Of a stretch of DNA of 64,000 bases, positions 55,520-64,000 are shown piece by piece. The position numbers and the translations under genes were made by a program. A model generated the notes under the pieces. It saw only the letters and a list, made by a program, of their open reading frames with translations. It had not been told where the DNA came from and searched no databases. Location of the stretch: assembly GCA_030704615.1 (NCBI GenBank), contig CM060731.1, positions 58,694,756-58,758,755 on the forward strand, in the 5' to 3' direction. Each line of letters starts with the position of its first letter. Position 1 is the stretch's first letter. The DNA comes from Takakia lepidozioides. Lineage: Eukaryota > Streptophyta > Takakiopsida > Takakiales > Takakiaceae.

Positions 55520-58045
55520 TTAAATACTGGATGCTTGATCCTGGATAGGCAAACGAGACCCCAAAAGCAAGGGCCAAGAGTCTACTGTCGTGGCTTCCTT
55601 ACTCTGGCTGACAGTTTTGTCCTCCATCAGTTTTCCCCTTATTACTGTATCCACCCACCTGCCAGTTGTGGCATACATGTTTGATAGCAGCACATGAGCC
55701 GCAGGGTGCCGTGGATCCCACTTGTGAAAGCATTCTTTTGCTGCACGTTCTGCCACAGTCACATTGCCATGTATTCTGCAGGCCCCAAGCAAGGCTCCCC
55801 ACACCAAAAGATCTGGTTCAATTGGCATTTTGTTAATGAAGTCCTCTGCTTCCTCCAGTTGGCCTACATGGCCAAGAAGGTTCACCATGCAGCCAAAATG
55901 CTCCACTGTAGGTGTGATGCCATGATCCCGACTCATGGACTCAAAGTAGCAACGGCCTTCATTTGCTAGGCCCGAATGGCTGCATGCAGAGAGAACAGAA
56001 CTAAAGGTGACACTGTCCGGTTTCAAGTCTTCCACTTGCATTTGTTCGAAAAGTTGGAGGGCCTCCCTACCACATCCATTCTTAGCATATCCTGCAATCA
56101 TTGCACTCCATGACACTACATTTCGCTCAACCATATTGTTGAACACCCCACGGGCATACATGACTCCTCCACACTTGGCATACATGTCAAGAAGGGTCGT
56201 CTCCACAATGATGTCTGCTGCATGTCCAGCTTTGATGATGTCATTGTGGACATGCTTGCCCTTTTCAAGACATCCTAGGCTGCTGCAAGCAATGAGAGCA
56301 GAAATAAATGTAATCTTGTTGGGTGTCACCCGGTCCTGTTGCATTTGCTCATACAGTTTGAGGGCCTCTTCACCATGCCCATGCTGAGCATATCCTGCCA
56401 TCATCGCATTCCATGAGACCACATCTTGTTGAACCATCTTATTGAAGACTTGACGTGCATCATTTATGCCCCCACATTTGGCGTACATGTTAACCAGGGT
56501 ATTCTCCAAGATAATGTCAGACCATATTCCAGTTTTAATTATGTCAGCATGGACACGCTTGCCCTTTTCCACGACTCCAAGGCTAGCACACGCATTGAGA
56601 ACCCCAATGAATGTTACTTTGTTGGGGAACATCCCATCTTCTTGCATTTTCCCGTAGATTTCCAGAGCCTCCTCACTATGTCCGGACCGAGCATATCCTG
56701 TGATCATGGCATTCCATGACACAAGATCACGTTTAGACATTGCATTGAACACTTGACAAGCATCCTGTATGCTCCCACATTTGGCATACATGTCAACCAG
56801 GGTATTCTCCAAAATAGTATCCAACCGTATTCCCACTTTCATCATGTCAGAATGCACCTCCTTGCCCTTTTCAAGGGCTCTTAAGCTGGCACAAGCATTG
56901 AGAATGCAGAGGAATGTAACGCTGTCGGGCATCACCCCGTCTTGTTGCATTTTCTCATAAAATGTGAAAGCCTCCTCACCATGCCCACACTGAGCATATC
57001 CTGAGATCATCACATTCCATGACACCACATCTCGATTAGCCATTTTTTCGAACATTTGGCAAGCATCCTTCATGCTTCCGCATTTGGCATATGTATTAAC
57101 CAAGGTATTCTCCAAATTGATACATGACAGACTTCCAGCTTTGATGATGTCAGCATGGACCAGCTTGGTCTTTTCAAGGGCCCTAAGGCTAGCACATGCA
57201 CTAAGAACACAAATGAATGTGACATTGTTGGGGGTCATCCCTCCTCGTTGCATTTCCTCATAAATCTCCAAAGCCTCTACACCACACCCATGCAGAGCAT
57301 AGCCTGAGATCATTGCATTCCATGATACCACATCTCGTTTGGCCATTTTGTCAAACACCTGACGTGCATACTTGACACTCCCACATCTGGCATACATATC
57401 AACCAGGGTGTTATCCAAGTTAATATATGAGGCAATGCCAGCTTTTTTGATGTCAGCATGGACTTGCATGCCCTTTTCCAGTGCCCTAAGGCTGGCACAT
57501 GCATTGAGAACGCAAATGAACGTGACCTTGTTAGGCAGCACCTCTTCTTTTTTCATTTTCTCATAGATTTTGAAAGCCTCCTCAGCATGCCCATGCTTGG
57601 CATACCCTGTGATCATCATGGTCCAGGTGAATATATTTGGCTTTGGAATTTCGTCAAAGACTTGTTGTGCATCCACCATACTCCCGCATTTTGCATATAT
57701 GTTGATAAGGGTGTTGGTTACTAGGATGTCTGGTTTGAATTTACTTCGAATAATGTGGTCATGAACATGCTTTCCCTCTGCCAAGGCATTCATACTAATG
57801 CACCTCTGCAAGATACAAACATATGTACTGGAGTCTGCCTGAATGTCTTCTTGGTATAATATGTGCAGCGCCTCTTTCACTCTCCCCTCCTTACACAGTG
57901 ACTGCACATACCCATGAGGGCCAGCCGCCACCTTGTTGACACCTGGTCTTTGCCCTCTTGCAGATGCAGTGGTGATGCTGGAGATGCTCCTACAGCCCCC
58001 AGTCTGATGTCCAACAAACAATTGTGCATTATCTAACTCTGCCAT
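55520..58045 (-). CDS. PLS-type PPR protein with truncated E domain (PPR gene 2)
   Basis: The open frame runs from the first ATG at 58045 (MAELDNAQLFVGHQTGGCRS) to a stop at 55520, about 841 residues. After LCKEGRVKEALHILYQEDIQ come roughly seven P-L-S sets with units such as TFICVLNACASLRALEKGMQ, LVDMYARCGSVKYARQVFDK and MAKRDVVSWNAMISGYALHG. An E-type region follows (MVNLLGHVGQLEEAEDFINK, VWGALLGACRIHGNVTVAER). After YATTGRWVDT the sequence diverges and ends without E+ or DYW domains. An AG acceptor lies just before or inside the first codons (GCATGCAG|G or GGATGGCAG|AG), matching the intron position in PPR gene 1. A 5' exon ending at a donor near 58165 fits in phase but has no ATG, so the real start is unresolved. 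Likely organelle RNA-binding protein. Confidence 0.85.
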   Translation of the reverse strand: MAELDNAQLFVGHQTGGCRSISSITTASARGQRPGVNKVAAGPHGYVQSLCKEGRVKEALHILYQEDIQADSSTYVCILQRCISMNALAEGKHVHDHIIRSKFKPDILVTNTLINIYAKCGSMVDAQQVFDEIPKPNIFTWTMMITGYAKHGHAEEAFKIYEKMKKEEVLPNKVTFICVLNACASLRALEKGMQVHADIKKAGIASYINLDNTLVDMYARCGSVKYARQVFDKMAKRDVVSWNAMISGYALHGCGVEALEIYEEMQRGGMTPNNVTFICVLSACASLRALEKTKLVHADIIKAGSLSCINLENTLVNTYAKCGSMKDACQMFEKMANRDVVSWNVMISGYAQCGHGEEAFTFYEKMQQDGVMPDSVTFLCILNACASLRALEKGKEVHSDMMKVGIRLDTILENTLVDMYAKCGSIQDACQVFNAMSKRDLVSWNAMITGYARSGHSEEALEIYGKMQEDGMFPNKVTFIGVLNACASLGVVEKGKRVHADIIKTGIWSDIILENTLVNMYAKCGGINDARQVFNKMVQQDVVSWNAMMAGYAQHGHGEEALKLYEQMQQDRVTPNKITFISALIACSSLGCLEKGKHVHNDIIKAGHAADIIVETTLLDMYAKCGGVMYARGVFNNMVERNVVSWSAMIAGYAKNGCGREALQLFEQMQVEDLKPDSVTFSSVLSACSHSGLANEGRCYFESMSRDHGITPTVEHFGCMVNLLGHVGQLEEAEDFINKMPIEPDLLVWGALLGACRIHGNVTVAERAAKECFHKWDPRHPAAHVLLSNMYATTGRWVDTVIRGKLMEDKTVSQSKEATTVDSWPLLLGSRLPIQDQASSI

Positions 58046-58099
58046 CCTGCATGCATCAGAAGTACCGATCACTACTTTTTTTCAAACATATCTCATACT

Positions 58100-58895
58100 G
58101 CACAGAAATGGAGCATTTAATTTACTTGAATTGCAAACCTGTAGCATACTATAGAAGAGCAATACCTGTTGTATTCTCTGCCTGGGGGTCCATGCTGCTT
58201 ATCCAAATTAGAGCCATCACAGGATTGTGCCCCACCTTGTGTCAAACTAGCTGGCTGTGCTTTGGGCGATGGAGGGTCTGACTGACTTTCTACCCATATG
58301 GCATCCCTTGTAGGCGTATATTTGAAGTCCCGAAGTTCTGAATTCCTCTGCGGAAACCAACATCCAGCAGCTGAGAGCAACCTACTACAGAGATCACAGC
58401 CAAGTATAGGCCAGGCACCACCACCCAAATCCCCAGAATCTTTAAAATCAGTGGAGATTAACAAAGAACGAGGAACGCTAAGGCACCACTGGTAGCAAAA
58501 AGGGAACCATCTTGGCAGCTATTTCATAACAAAGAGCAAGTCTTTTTCTAATTTATCTCCGTCACTGAGAATAAAGTCCGGTCCACAAAACATAATCGAA
58601 GCACCTTTAGTCAGAAGTCCTGCTTGCCAAAGCCTTTGAACTGCTGAGCAAAGATAGACTCACCTTCACAAACCTCTCCCACCACTCTGAACGATCTGAG
58701 ACAAATTCCTGCCAGAGCCGTTCTAAACGCATTGCTTGCCGTGCGTGCCAGAAACCACGAGAACATCTCCCTCCCAACTTTTCCATTTTGCTCCGTGAAA
58801 AGCACATGTATGGCCTTGCACTGAGCCGGAGGCACCACAGCAATGTGTGTCATATCTGTGGTAACTAGAGGGGCACAGTAACCAGTAAGCTACAA
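58100..58895. other. Upstream region of PPR gene 2, possible 5' exon on the minus strand
   Basis: A minus-strand open stretch from about 58464 to a donor AACAG|GTATTG at 58166/58165 would join PPR gene 2 in frame. It has no Met, so it is either part of a longer unspotted exon or chance. The rest holds nothing recognisable. Confidence 0.3.
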
Positions 58896-58974
58896 CGCTT
58901 GCAAATCTTGGAACTTGAGCTAGCGTTGGGCAACCTGACGGGCATATCCTCCACAGCCAACTATGCCCCCGTGG

Positions 58975-59162
58975 ACTATGGCGGCAAGCTAGCGATGCAC
59001 AAACACACACTTTGTATTGCACACTATGGAGGAGGAGCAAAAGGAAATTTCTCTTTGCCAGCAGAGAGAGAGAGGCTGGCAATAAGCTGCTTTGGGCTTC
59101 ATCAACACAGCCCTTGGGATGCCTACCCATGTAGCCTTTGGGTGTGTGGTGGTTGCCACTAA
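58975..59162 (+). pseudogene. Detached DYW-domain remnant on the plus strand
   Basis: The plus strand at 59010-59160 aligns base by base with the DYW region of the gene at 61.4-64 kb, which lies on the minus strand. Matches include ACTTTGTATTGCA, TGGAGGAGGAGCAAAAGGAA, TCTCTTTGCCA, GAGGCTGGC(A/C)AT, CTTTGGGCT(T/C)ATCA, CACCC-like CTTGGGATGCCTA and GTGTGTGGTGGTTGCCAC for the VCGDCH zinc motif. Indels break the frame, and no PPR repeats precede it on the same strand. It records another PPR-DYW gene that has been lost. Confidence 0.75.
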
Positions 59163-59440
59163 ATTTGAACAAGGAATGCCACCCGCTTTCATCACTTCCA
59201 AAATAGATTAGAATCATAAGAGAAGATAGAGTCTAGAGTATTGATGGAACAGATATGCTTAGGTCAAAAGTAGAGTGTTGCCACTAAATTGTGGCAGTTG
59301 TTGGGCTGAAAATACATTAGCAAACCTCTGTATGGGTGAGTTCTTAGATGGGTGTTCATATAGGGACTCACTGCCATTCTTCATTCAAATTGTACGGAAA
59401 CCACTAAAAAGAAATTGACAGTGGGTAAAATATGTGTATG

Positions 59441-60229
59441 TTAACCCTTAAGTTCCCAAGCGACCTGAATCCGGTCACTTTGAATTTGCAGTTCGACCTA
59501 ATTTTTGATGGGGCCCACTCCTGAAGCTTTAATGACAAGGGATTTGTCTTGAGTATGATGAAAAAAACAAAAAAAAAACAAAACAAAAGCTACGACCTAC
59601 AAAATAATATCTTAGATCTCTCATTTATGTTTTGGGCCTAAAAAGGGCTTGTTGACCGCTGACGTGGCAGGTAAACAAGCCCAAAACAGATTGCACTCCA
59701 AAGGCCATTTTTGGCAGAAAAATTAGCAATTTTGGAAAAAGCGCTTCACCTTGTGGTGTGTGAGCATTACATACACACATCCACCATTGGCTTTTAAAAA
59801 AATTATTAAAAAAAAAGTACTTCATTTGGAGGCACATTTTCTGTTGTCAATTTTGAGATTTCAACCCTGCATGCAAAGCAAGACCTGCAATTTAGTGGGG
59901 TCATAGCCACTCCACTATTGATTTGGAAATGGTGCATCTTGGGGCAAGCAAAATTGGATAAAGCTAGGTTTTGATTTGGTCAAACCTATTTCTTTCTCAC
60001 TTTTTCTTTGGGACCTGATATTTGAGGTCCGGGCCAACTCTATAATCTCACAATTTGCACGGTGGACTTGGCTCATTTTTTGGTATGTCATGCATAAATG
60101 AGCTAGGCCCATTGCTATAAGGCTGGAATCTCTGGATGATTTTTGGTAGGTTTCTAGGAGCAATTTACTGCAGCTGGGTACCCAAAATTGGTAAAAAGTC
60201 AAAAAAGGGCTTGGGAACCTAAGGGTTAA
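59441..60229. mobile_element. MITE with TTAA target duplication and CCCTTA termini (piggyBac-like)
   Basis: The left end reads TTAA|CCCTTAAGTTCCCAAGC (59441-59461). The right end reads GCTTGGGAACCTAAGGG|TTAA (60209-60229). The 17-bp terminal inverted repeats differ at one position and are flanked by TTAA on both sides. The internal 740 bp is AT-rich, contains GTGTGTGAG and poly-A runs and encodes no transposase. TTAA duplication with CCC-starting ends is the mark of piggyBac-superfamily elements. A further GGGTTAA follows the right end. Confidence 0.75.
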
Positions 60230-60239
60230 GGGTTAAATG

Positions 60240-60900
60240 TTTTTTTAAAATAAATATTGCATTTATTCCAAAATTGAGGGGAAAAAAATAAAACCCCTTT
60301 TTGCACCATGAGGGCTACACACTGTAGTCAGTGAAGGGAGATCCAGTGCCTGCTGCTAAAGTGCGGCAGTGTGCTCACAGAGAGAGGACCTCTCGCAGCG
60401 ACCTAGCCTTGTCCGAGAGACTTCCAAAAAAGTCAAGCCTGCAGCTGAGATTACCGAGGAGCTAATCTACAACTACGCTTAACGGAAATTTAGCCTGGAA
60501 GTAGTGGCGGGGTGCTTGACGTGTTTCCAGTTCACGTCTCTCTCAAATTCCGGCGAGGCCGTGGAGTGGAGCTCTGAGGTCTCTCCAACGCTGAGGGGGG
60601 AGAGCGTTCCAAACACAGTGTTCCTGCTCGTCGCTTTGACAAATGATGCCATGGCAGGCCCACGTCGTCCTGAATGTTGCATGGATTGCTGGCGCCTGCC
60701 TGGGTGTCCTGTGACAGTCTGCAACACATTTTGCCCAAGCTTTTTTCGACTCTGTTAAAAGATCTTTGTACACCATTGTCAACATAGCTGAGGTACTGAT
60801 TGTCTCCATGCTAAAGGTCTTTTTACATCTAGCACGCCATAGGTGCCATAACGTAGATGCGCGAAGAGTCTCGAAGACCGGACATGGAAAGGATCGGCCC
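60240..60900 (-). mobile_element. LINE 3' fragment
   Basis: The minus strand from about 60880 reads ETLRASTLWHLWRARCKKTF, SMETISTSAMLTMVYKDLLT, ESKKAWAKCVADCHRTPRQA, the type of C terminus that follows the zf-RVT of plant LINE polyproteins (LW.LWRARC word). It then becomes non-coding with a T-rich left edge (60236-60290) that would be the poly-A tail. It lies directly beside the MITE. Reverse-transcriptase core absent. Confidence 0.55.
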
Positions 60901-61375
60901 TTGGTTGTTTTGTTGTAATTAAATGTTTTGGTAATTGGTCTTCATCCTTCACACACAAAAATGATACTTTTCATATCACACCGTCTTTCGCTTTATTGCA
61001 GCTTGGTCTCAGTATGTGACACCACAATGCCATAAGCTAGGGACTATATGTGTTGTTTGAATTTCCAGAAATCAAAACTCAGTAGCATATTCGCATGTCA
61101 GCTTGACAACATTTGTGAATGTGTCGGTTCCATACCAGCTAGTTCTTCCCCTTAACATGCTGTTGGATTACCTAATGTAGTATTCTGGTGGGTGCAGGTC
61201 TTCCATTTTAGTTTAGGGGAGTTCCCTACAGCTTATGAACTTGAGGTACAGGGTTGAATCCCCATACAAGAACTTGCTCCCCATTGACATTTGCACATGC
61301 GAACTCTAATGAAAGCGCAGTGTGTCATTTCAAACACAAAGTTTACTGAAGCAGAGACTCCAAGTTCTGCCTGTT
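60900..61375. other. 3' flank of PPR gene 3, nothing recognised
   Basis: AT-rich DNA between the LINE fragment and the stop codon of PPR gene 3. Probably contains its 3' untranslated region. Confidence 0.4.
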
Positions 61376-64000
61376 TCACCAATAATCTCCACATGAACAA
61401 ACCCCATCTTGGAAGTGGTGAAAGCGGTTGGCGTCCCTTACAACCACTGTTCGGCCGACAATATGTGAGATAAACTTGATGGCAGTATGACAGTCACCGC
61501 ACACACGAAGGTTCTTGATTACATGGATAGGTGTTCCGGAGGGTGTGCTGATGAGCCCAAAAGCAATGGCCAGCTTCTCACTATGGTGGCAAAGAGATAA
61601 TTCCTTTTGCTCCTCCTCCAGATCATGCAATACGAAGCGTGTGTCAGGCACATACCCAGCCTCCTTCATCCATACCGATAATCTCTTCAGCTCAGCATGA
61701 ATGTCCTGAATTTGTGGATGTAACTTATCTTCCGCAATAAATGCATGAACCCGATTGTTGACCTCAATGCAGCTGCGTCCTGGTTCCTTCCTCACACCAC
61801 TCTCCTCCATCATTTTTCTCACCCTTGCTTTGTCATCCCACCTGCCAGCTGCGGAATAGATGTTTGAGAGCAGCACATAAGCTGCAGCCTGCTGTGGATT
61901 GCTCTTGAGAATGCCTTTGGCAGCACGTTCTGCTACCTCAACATTGTTATGAATTCTGCAGGCACCGAGCAACGCTCCCCACACTGAAGCACCTGGTTCA
62001 ATCGGCATTTGTTTGATGAAGCTCTCTGCTTCATTGAAGCGCCCTGTACGGCCAAGAAGATTCACCATGCAGCCAAAATGCTCCATTGCTGGTGCAAGAC
62101 CATGATCTCGACTCATGGAGTCAAAGTAGTCACGACCTTCATCCACTAGGCCTGCATGACTGCATGCAGAGAGAACAGAAGTGAAGGTGATACCATCCGG
62201 CTTCACCGCTTGCTGTTGCATTTGTTTAAATAGTTGGAGGGCCTCCCTACCACACCCATGCTGAGCATATCCACCAATCATAGCACTCCATGACACTACG
62301 TTTCGCATGGGCATTCTGTCAAACACATGTTGTGCCTCCTTTACACTCCCACATTTAGCATACATGTCAACAAGGGCTGTCTCTAAAATAATATCTGATG
62401 CAAATCCACACTCCATGATATCAGCATGGATCAGCTTGCCCTTTTCCAGCGCTCCTAGACTGCCACATGCATTGAGAATGCAAATGAACGTTACCCTGTC
62501 AGGTGTTACCCTTTCTCGTTGGATTTGCTCATACATTTTGAGAGCCTCTGCACCATGTCCATGTTGAGCATATCCTGCAATTATTGCATTCCATGAGACA
62601 ACATCCCGATTGGCCATCTTGTCAAACACTTCCTGTGCATCCTCTAGACTCCCGCACTTAGCATATGTGTCAACAAGGGTATTTTCCAAATTAATATACT
62701 GTGGAATTCTAGCTTTGACGATTTCTGCATGAACCTGCTTGGTCTTTTCCAGGGCTTCCAGGCTCGCACATGCGTTGAGAACACCAATAAACGTGACCCT
62801 GTCAGGAGTCACCCCTTCCTGTTGCATTTGCTCATAGATTTTGAGAGCATCTTCACCGGGCCCATGCTGAGCATATCCTGCAATCATCACATTCCATGAG
62901 ACCACATCTCCTTTGGCCACTCTGTCGAACACTTGATGAGCATCCTTCACCCTACCACACTTGGCACAGGCATTAAGAATGCTAGAGTGCGTGAACTTGT
63001 CAGGCATCACCCCTTCCTGTTGCATTTGCTTATACATTTTGAGAGCCTCTTTACTATGCCCTTGCTGCCCATATCCAGCAATCATCGCATTCCATGCAAT
63101 CACGTCTCGTTTGTCCATATGGTCGAATACTTGTCGTGCATCCTTTACACTCCCACATTTGGCATACATATCAACAAGGGCTGTCTCTAAAATAATGTAT
63201 GATGCAATACCAGCTTTCATGATATCAGCATGGATCTGCTTGCCCTTTTCCAGGGCTCCTAGGTTTGCACATGCATTGAGAATGCCAGTATATGTAACCC
63301 TGTCAGGCATCACCCCTACCTGTTGCATTTGATCATACATTTTGAGAGCATCTTGACCATGCCCATGCTGAGCATATCCTGCAATCATAACATTCCATGA
63401 GACCACATCTCGTTGGGCCATTTTTTCGAAGATCTGACGTGCACCCTCTATGCTCCCACATTTCAAATACATGTCAACAAGGGTATTCTCCAAATTAATA
63501 TATGACACAATTCCAGCTTTGGTGATGTCAGCATGGACCTGCTTGCCCTTTTCAAGGGCTCCAAGGTTAGCACACGCATTGAGGACACAAATGAACGTGA
63601 TTCTGTTGGGTCCCATCCCCTCCTGTTGCATTTGCTCATAGATTTCCAAAGCCTCCTCAGCATGCCCATGCTTGGCATATCCTGCCATCATCACATTCCA
63701 TGAGACCACATCTCGTTTGACCATGTTGTCAAACACTCGCCGCGCATCCTTTACACTCCCGCATTTTGCATACATGTTGACAAGGCTATTAACTACAAGG
63801 ATGTTATGTTTGAAGTCACTTCGAATAATGTGCGCATGCACCTGCCTTCCCTCTGCCAGAGCTTTCATGTTGATGCACTCCTTCAAAAGATAGACATAAG
63901 TATTAGAGTCTGAGGGAATGCCTGGTTGGCCCATAATGTGCAGCGCCTCTCTGAATCTTCTCTCCTTACACAGGGTCCCCCTATGGCCATGAGTGCCTGA
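61376..64000 (-). CDS. PLS-E-E+-DYW PPR protein, 5' end outside the window (PPR gene 3)
   Basis: The frame is open from the window edge (64000, reading SGTHGHRGTLCKERRFREAL) to a stop at 61376, 874 residues visible. About seven P-L-S sets run from SNTYVYLLKECINMKALAEG to LFKQMQQQAVKPDGITFTSV. The E domain follows (VWGALLGACRIHNNVEVAER, YVLLSNIYSAAGRWDDKARV, RKMMEESGVRKEPGRSCIEV) and then E+. The DYW cytidine-deaminase domain has LCHHSEKLAIAFGL (His-x-Glu active site), VCGDCHTAIKFIS (Cys-x2-Cys zinc ligands) and the terminal CSCGDYW. Such proteins edit C to U in mitochondrial or plastid transcripts. It is the only complete DYW gene here. One repeat set is shortened: SSILNACA joins directly to KCGRVKDAHQ (about 62945-62985), losing most of one L and the start of the next motif. 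The ATG at 63934 is internal, so the true start lies beyond the edge. Confidence 0.9.
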   Translation of the reverse strand, partial: SGTHGHRGTLCKERRFREALHIMGQPGIPSDSNTYVYLLKECINMKALAEGRQVHAHIIRSDFKHNILVVNSLVNMYAKCGSVKDARRVFDNMVKRDVVSWNVMMAGYAKHGHAEEALEIYEQMQQEGMGPNRITFICVLNACANLGALEKGKQVHADITKAGIVSYINLENTLVDMYLKCGSIEGARQIFEKMAQRDVVSWNVMIAGYAQHGHGQDALKMYDQMQQVGVMPDRVTYTGILNACANLGALEKGKQIHADIMKAGIASYIILETALVDMYAKCGSVKDARQVFDHMDKRDVIAWNAMIAGYGQQGHSKEALKMYKQMQQEGVMPDKFTHSSILNACAKCGRVKDAHQVFDRVAKGDVVSWNVMIAGYAQHGPGEDALKIYEQMQQEGVTPDRVTFIGVLNACASLEALEKTKQVHAEIVKARIPQYINLENTLVDTYAKCGSLEDAQEVFDKMANRDVVSWNAIIAGYAQHGHGAEALKMYEQIQRERVTPDRVTFICILNACGSLGALEKGKLIHADIMECGFASDIILETALVDMYAKCGSVKEAQHVFDRMPMRNVVSWSAMIGGYAQHGCGREALQLFKQMQQQAVKPDGITFTSVLSACSHAGLVDEGRDYFDSMSRDHGLAPAMEHFGCMVNLLGRTGRFNEAESFIKQMPIEPGASVWGALLGACRIHNNVEVAERAAKGILKSNPQQAAAYVLLSNIYSAAGRWDDKARVRKMMEESGVRKEPGRSCIEVNNRVHAFIAEDKLHPQIQDIHAELKRLSVWMKEAGYVPDTRFVLHDLEEEQKELSLCHHSEKLAIAFGLISTPSGTPIHVIKNLRVCGDCHTAIKFISHIVGRTVVVRDANRFHHFQDGVCSCGDYW

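Noticed and set aside
1-64000. tRNA, rRNA and snoRNA genes
   Set aside because: Several GGTTCAAATCC-like words (for example 34001 and 43370) were inspected. None has a matching A-box and cloverleaf arms, except the SINE head at about 27.0 kb.

Overview
The window looks like nuclear DNA from a land plant, most likely a seed-free vascular plant such as a fern. That reading rests on several things. There are spliced plant genes with GT-AG introns (PEX22, an SGPP-like phosphatase, two DUF3537 membrane proteins). There are degraded plant LINEs and Ty3/gypsy elements, including one with a chromodomain, and GIF and amino-acid-transporter pseudogenes. There is also a cluster of PLS-type PPR genes with near-identical repeats and DYW domains at several stages of decay. 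The species assignment is inference.

Layout. 1-6.4 kb: low-coding DNA with tandem repeats, a minus-strand hypothetical locus and a 1-kb array of spaced hairpins. 6.4-9.9 kb: a nearly perfect compound inverted repeat with 1120-bp arms. 9.9-13.1 kb: a GC-rich dispersed repeat, a LINE 3' fragment and a cationic amino acid transporter pseudogene split by another LINE fragment. 14.1-15.45 kb: PEX22 (minus strand). 17.6-21.15 kb: a LINE with endonuclease and zinc-finger regions but no reverse-transcriptase core. 21.3-22.9 kb: a four-exon SGPP-like HAD phosphatase. 24.6-28.4 and 30.5-32.8 kb: two tandem four-exon DUF3537 genes, the plant branch of the insect chemoreceptor-like superfamily; a SINE in the first one has duplicated a splice donor. 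34.4-35.8 kb: a conserved four-exon small membrane protein (minus strand). 37.8-38.6 kb: a GIF/AN3-like pseudogene. 41.1-42.7 kb: a chromovirus remnant. 43.9-48.6 kb: a minus-strand Ty3/gypsy element with one 593-bp LTR. 48.9-50.3 kb: a fragment of a mitochondrial-type group II intron maturase, followed by a LINE C-terminal fragment. 50.3-51.8 kb: a possible LTR with a second spaced-palindrome array. 52.5-64.0 kb: three PPR genes, a detached DYW remnant, a TTAA-flanked MITE and a LINE 3' fragment.

The window is not an operon and the genes are not a pathway. Likely expressed genes are PEX22 (peroxisome import), the SGPP-like phosphatase, the DUF3537 pair, the two-helix membrane protein and the PPR genes. 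PPR proteins of this class normally act in mitochondria or plastids as RNA-binding and RNA-editing factors. Only the PPR gene at the right edge keeps a complete DYW domain.

Exon structures were inferred by eye from GT/AG sites, frame continuity and, where available, comparison of paralogues within the window.
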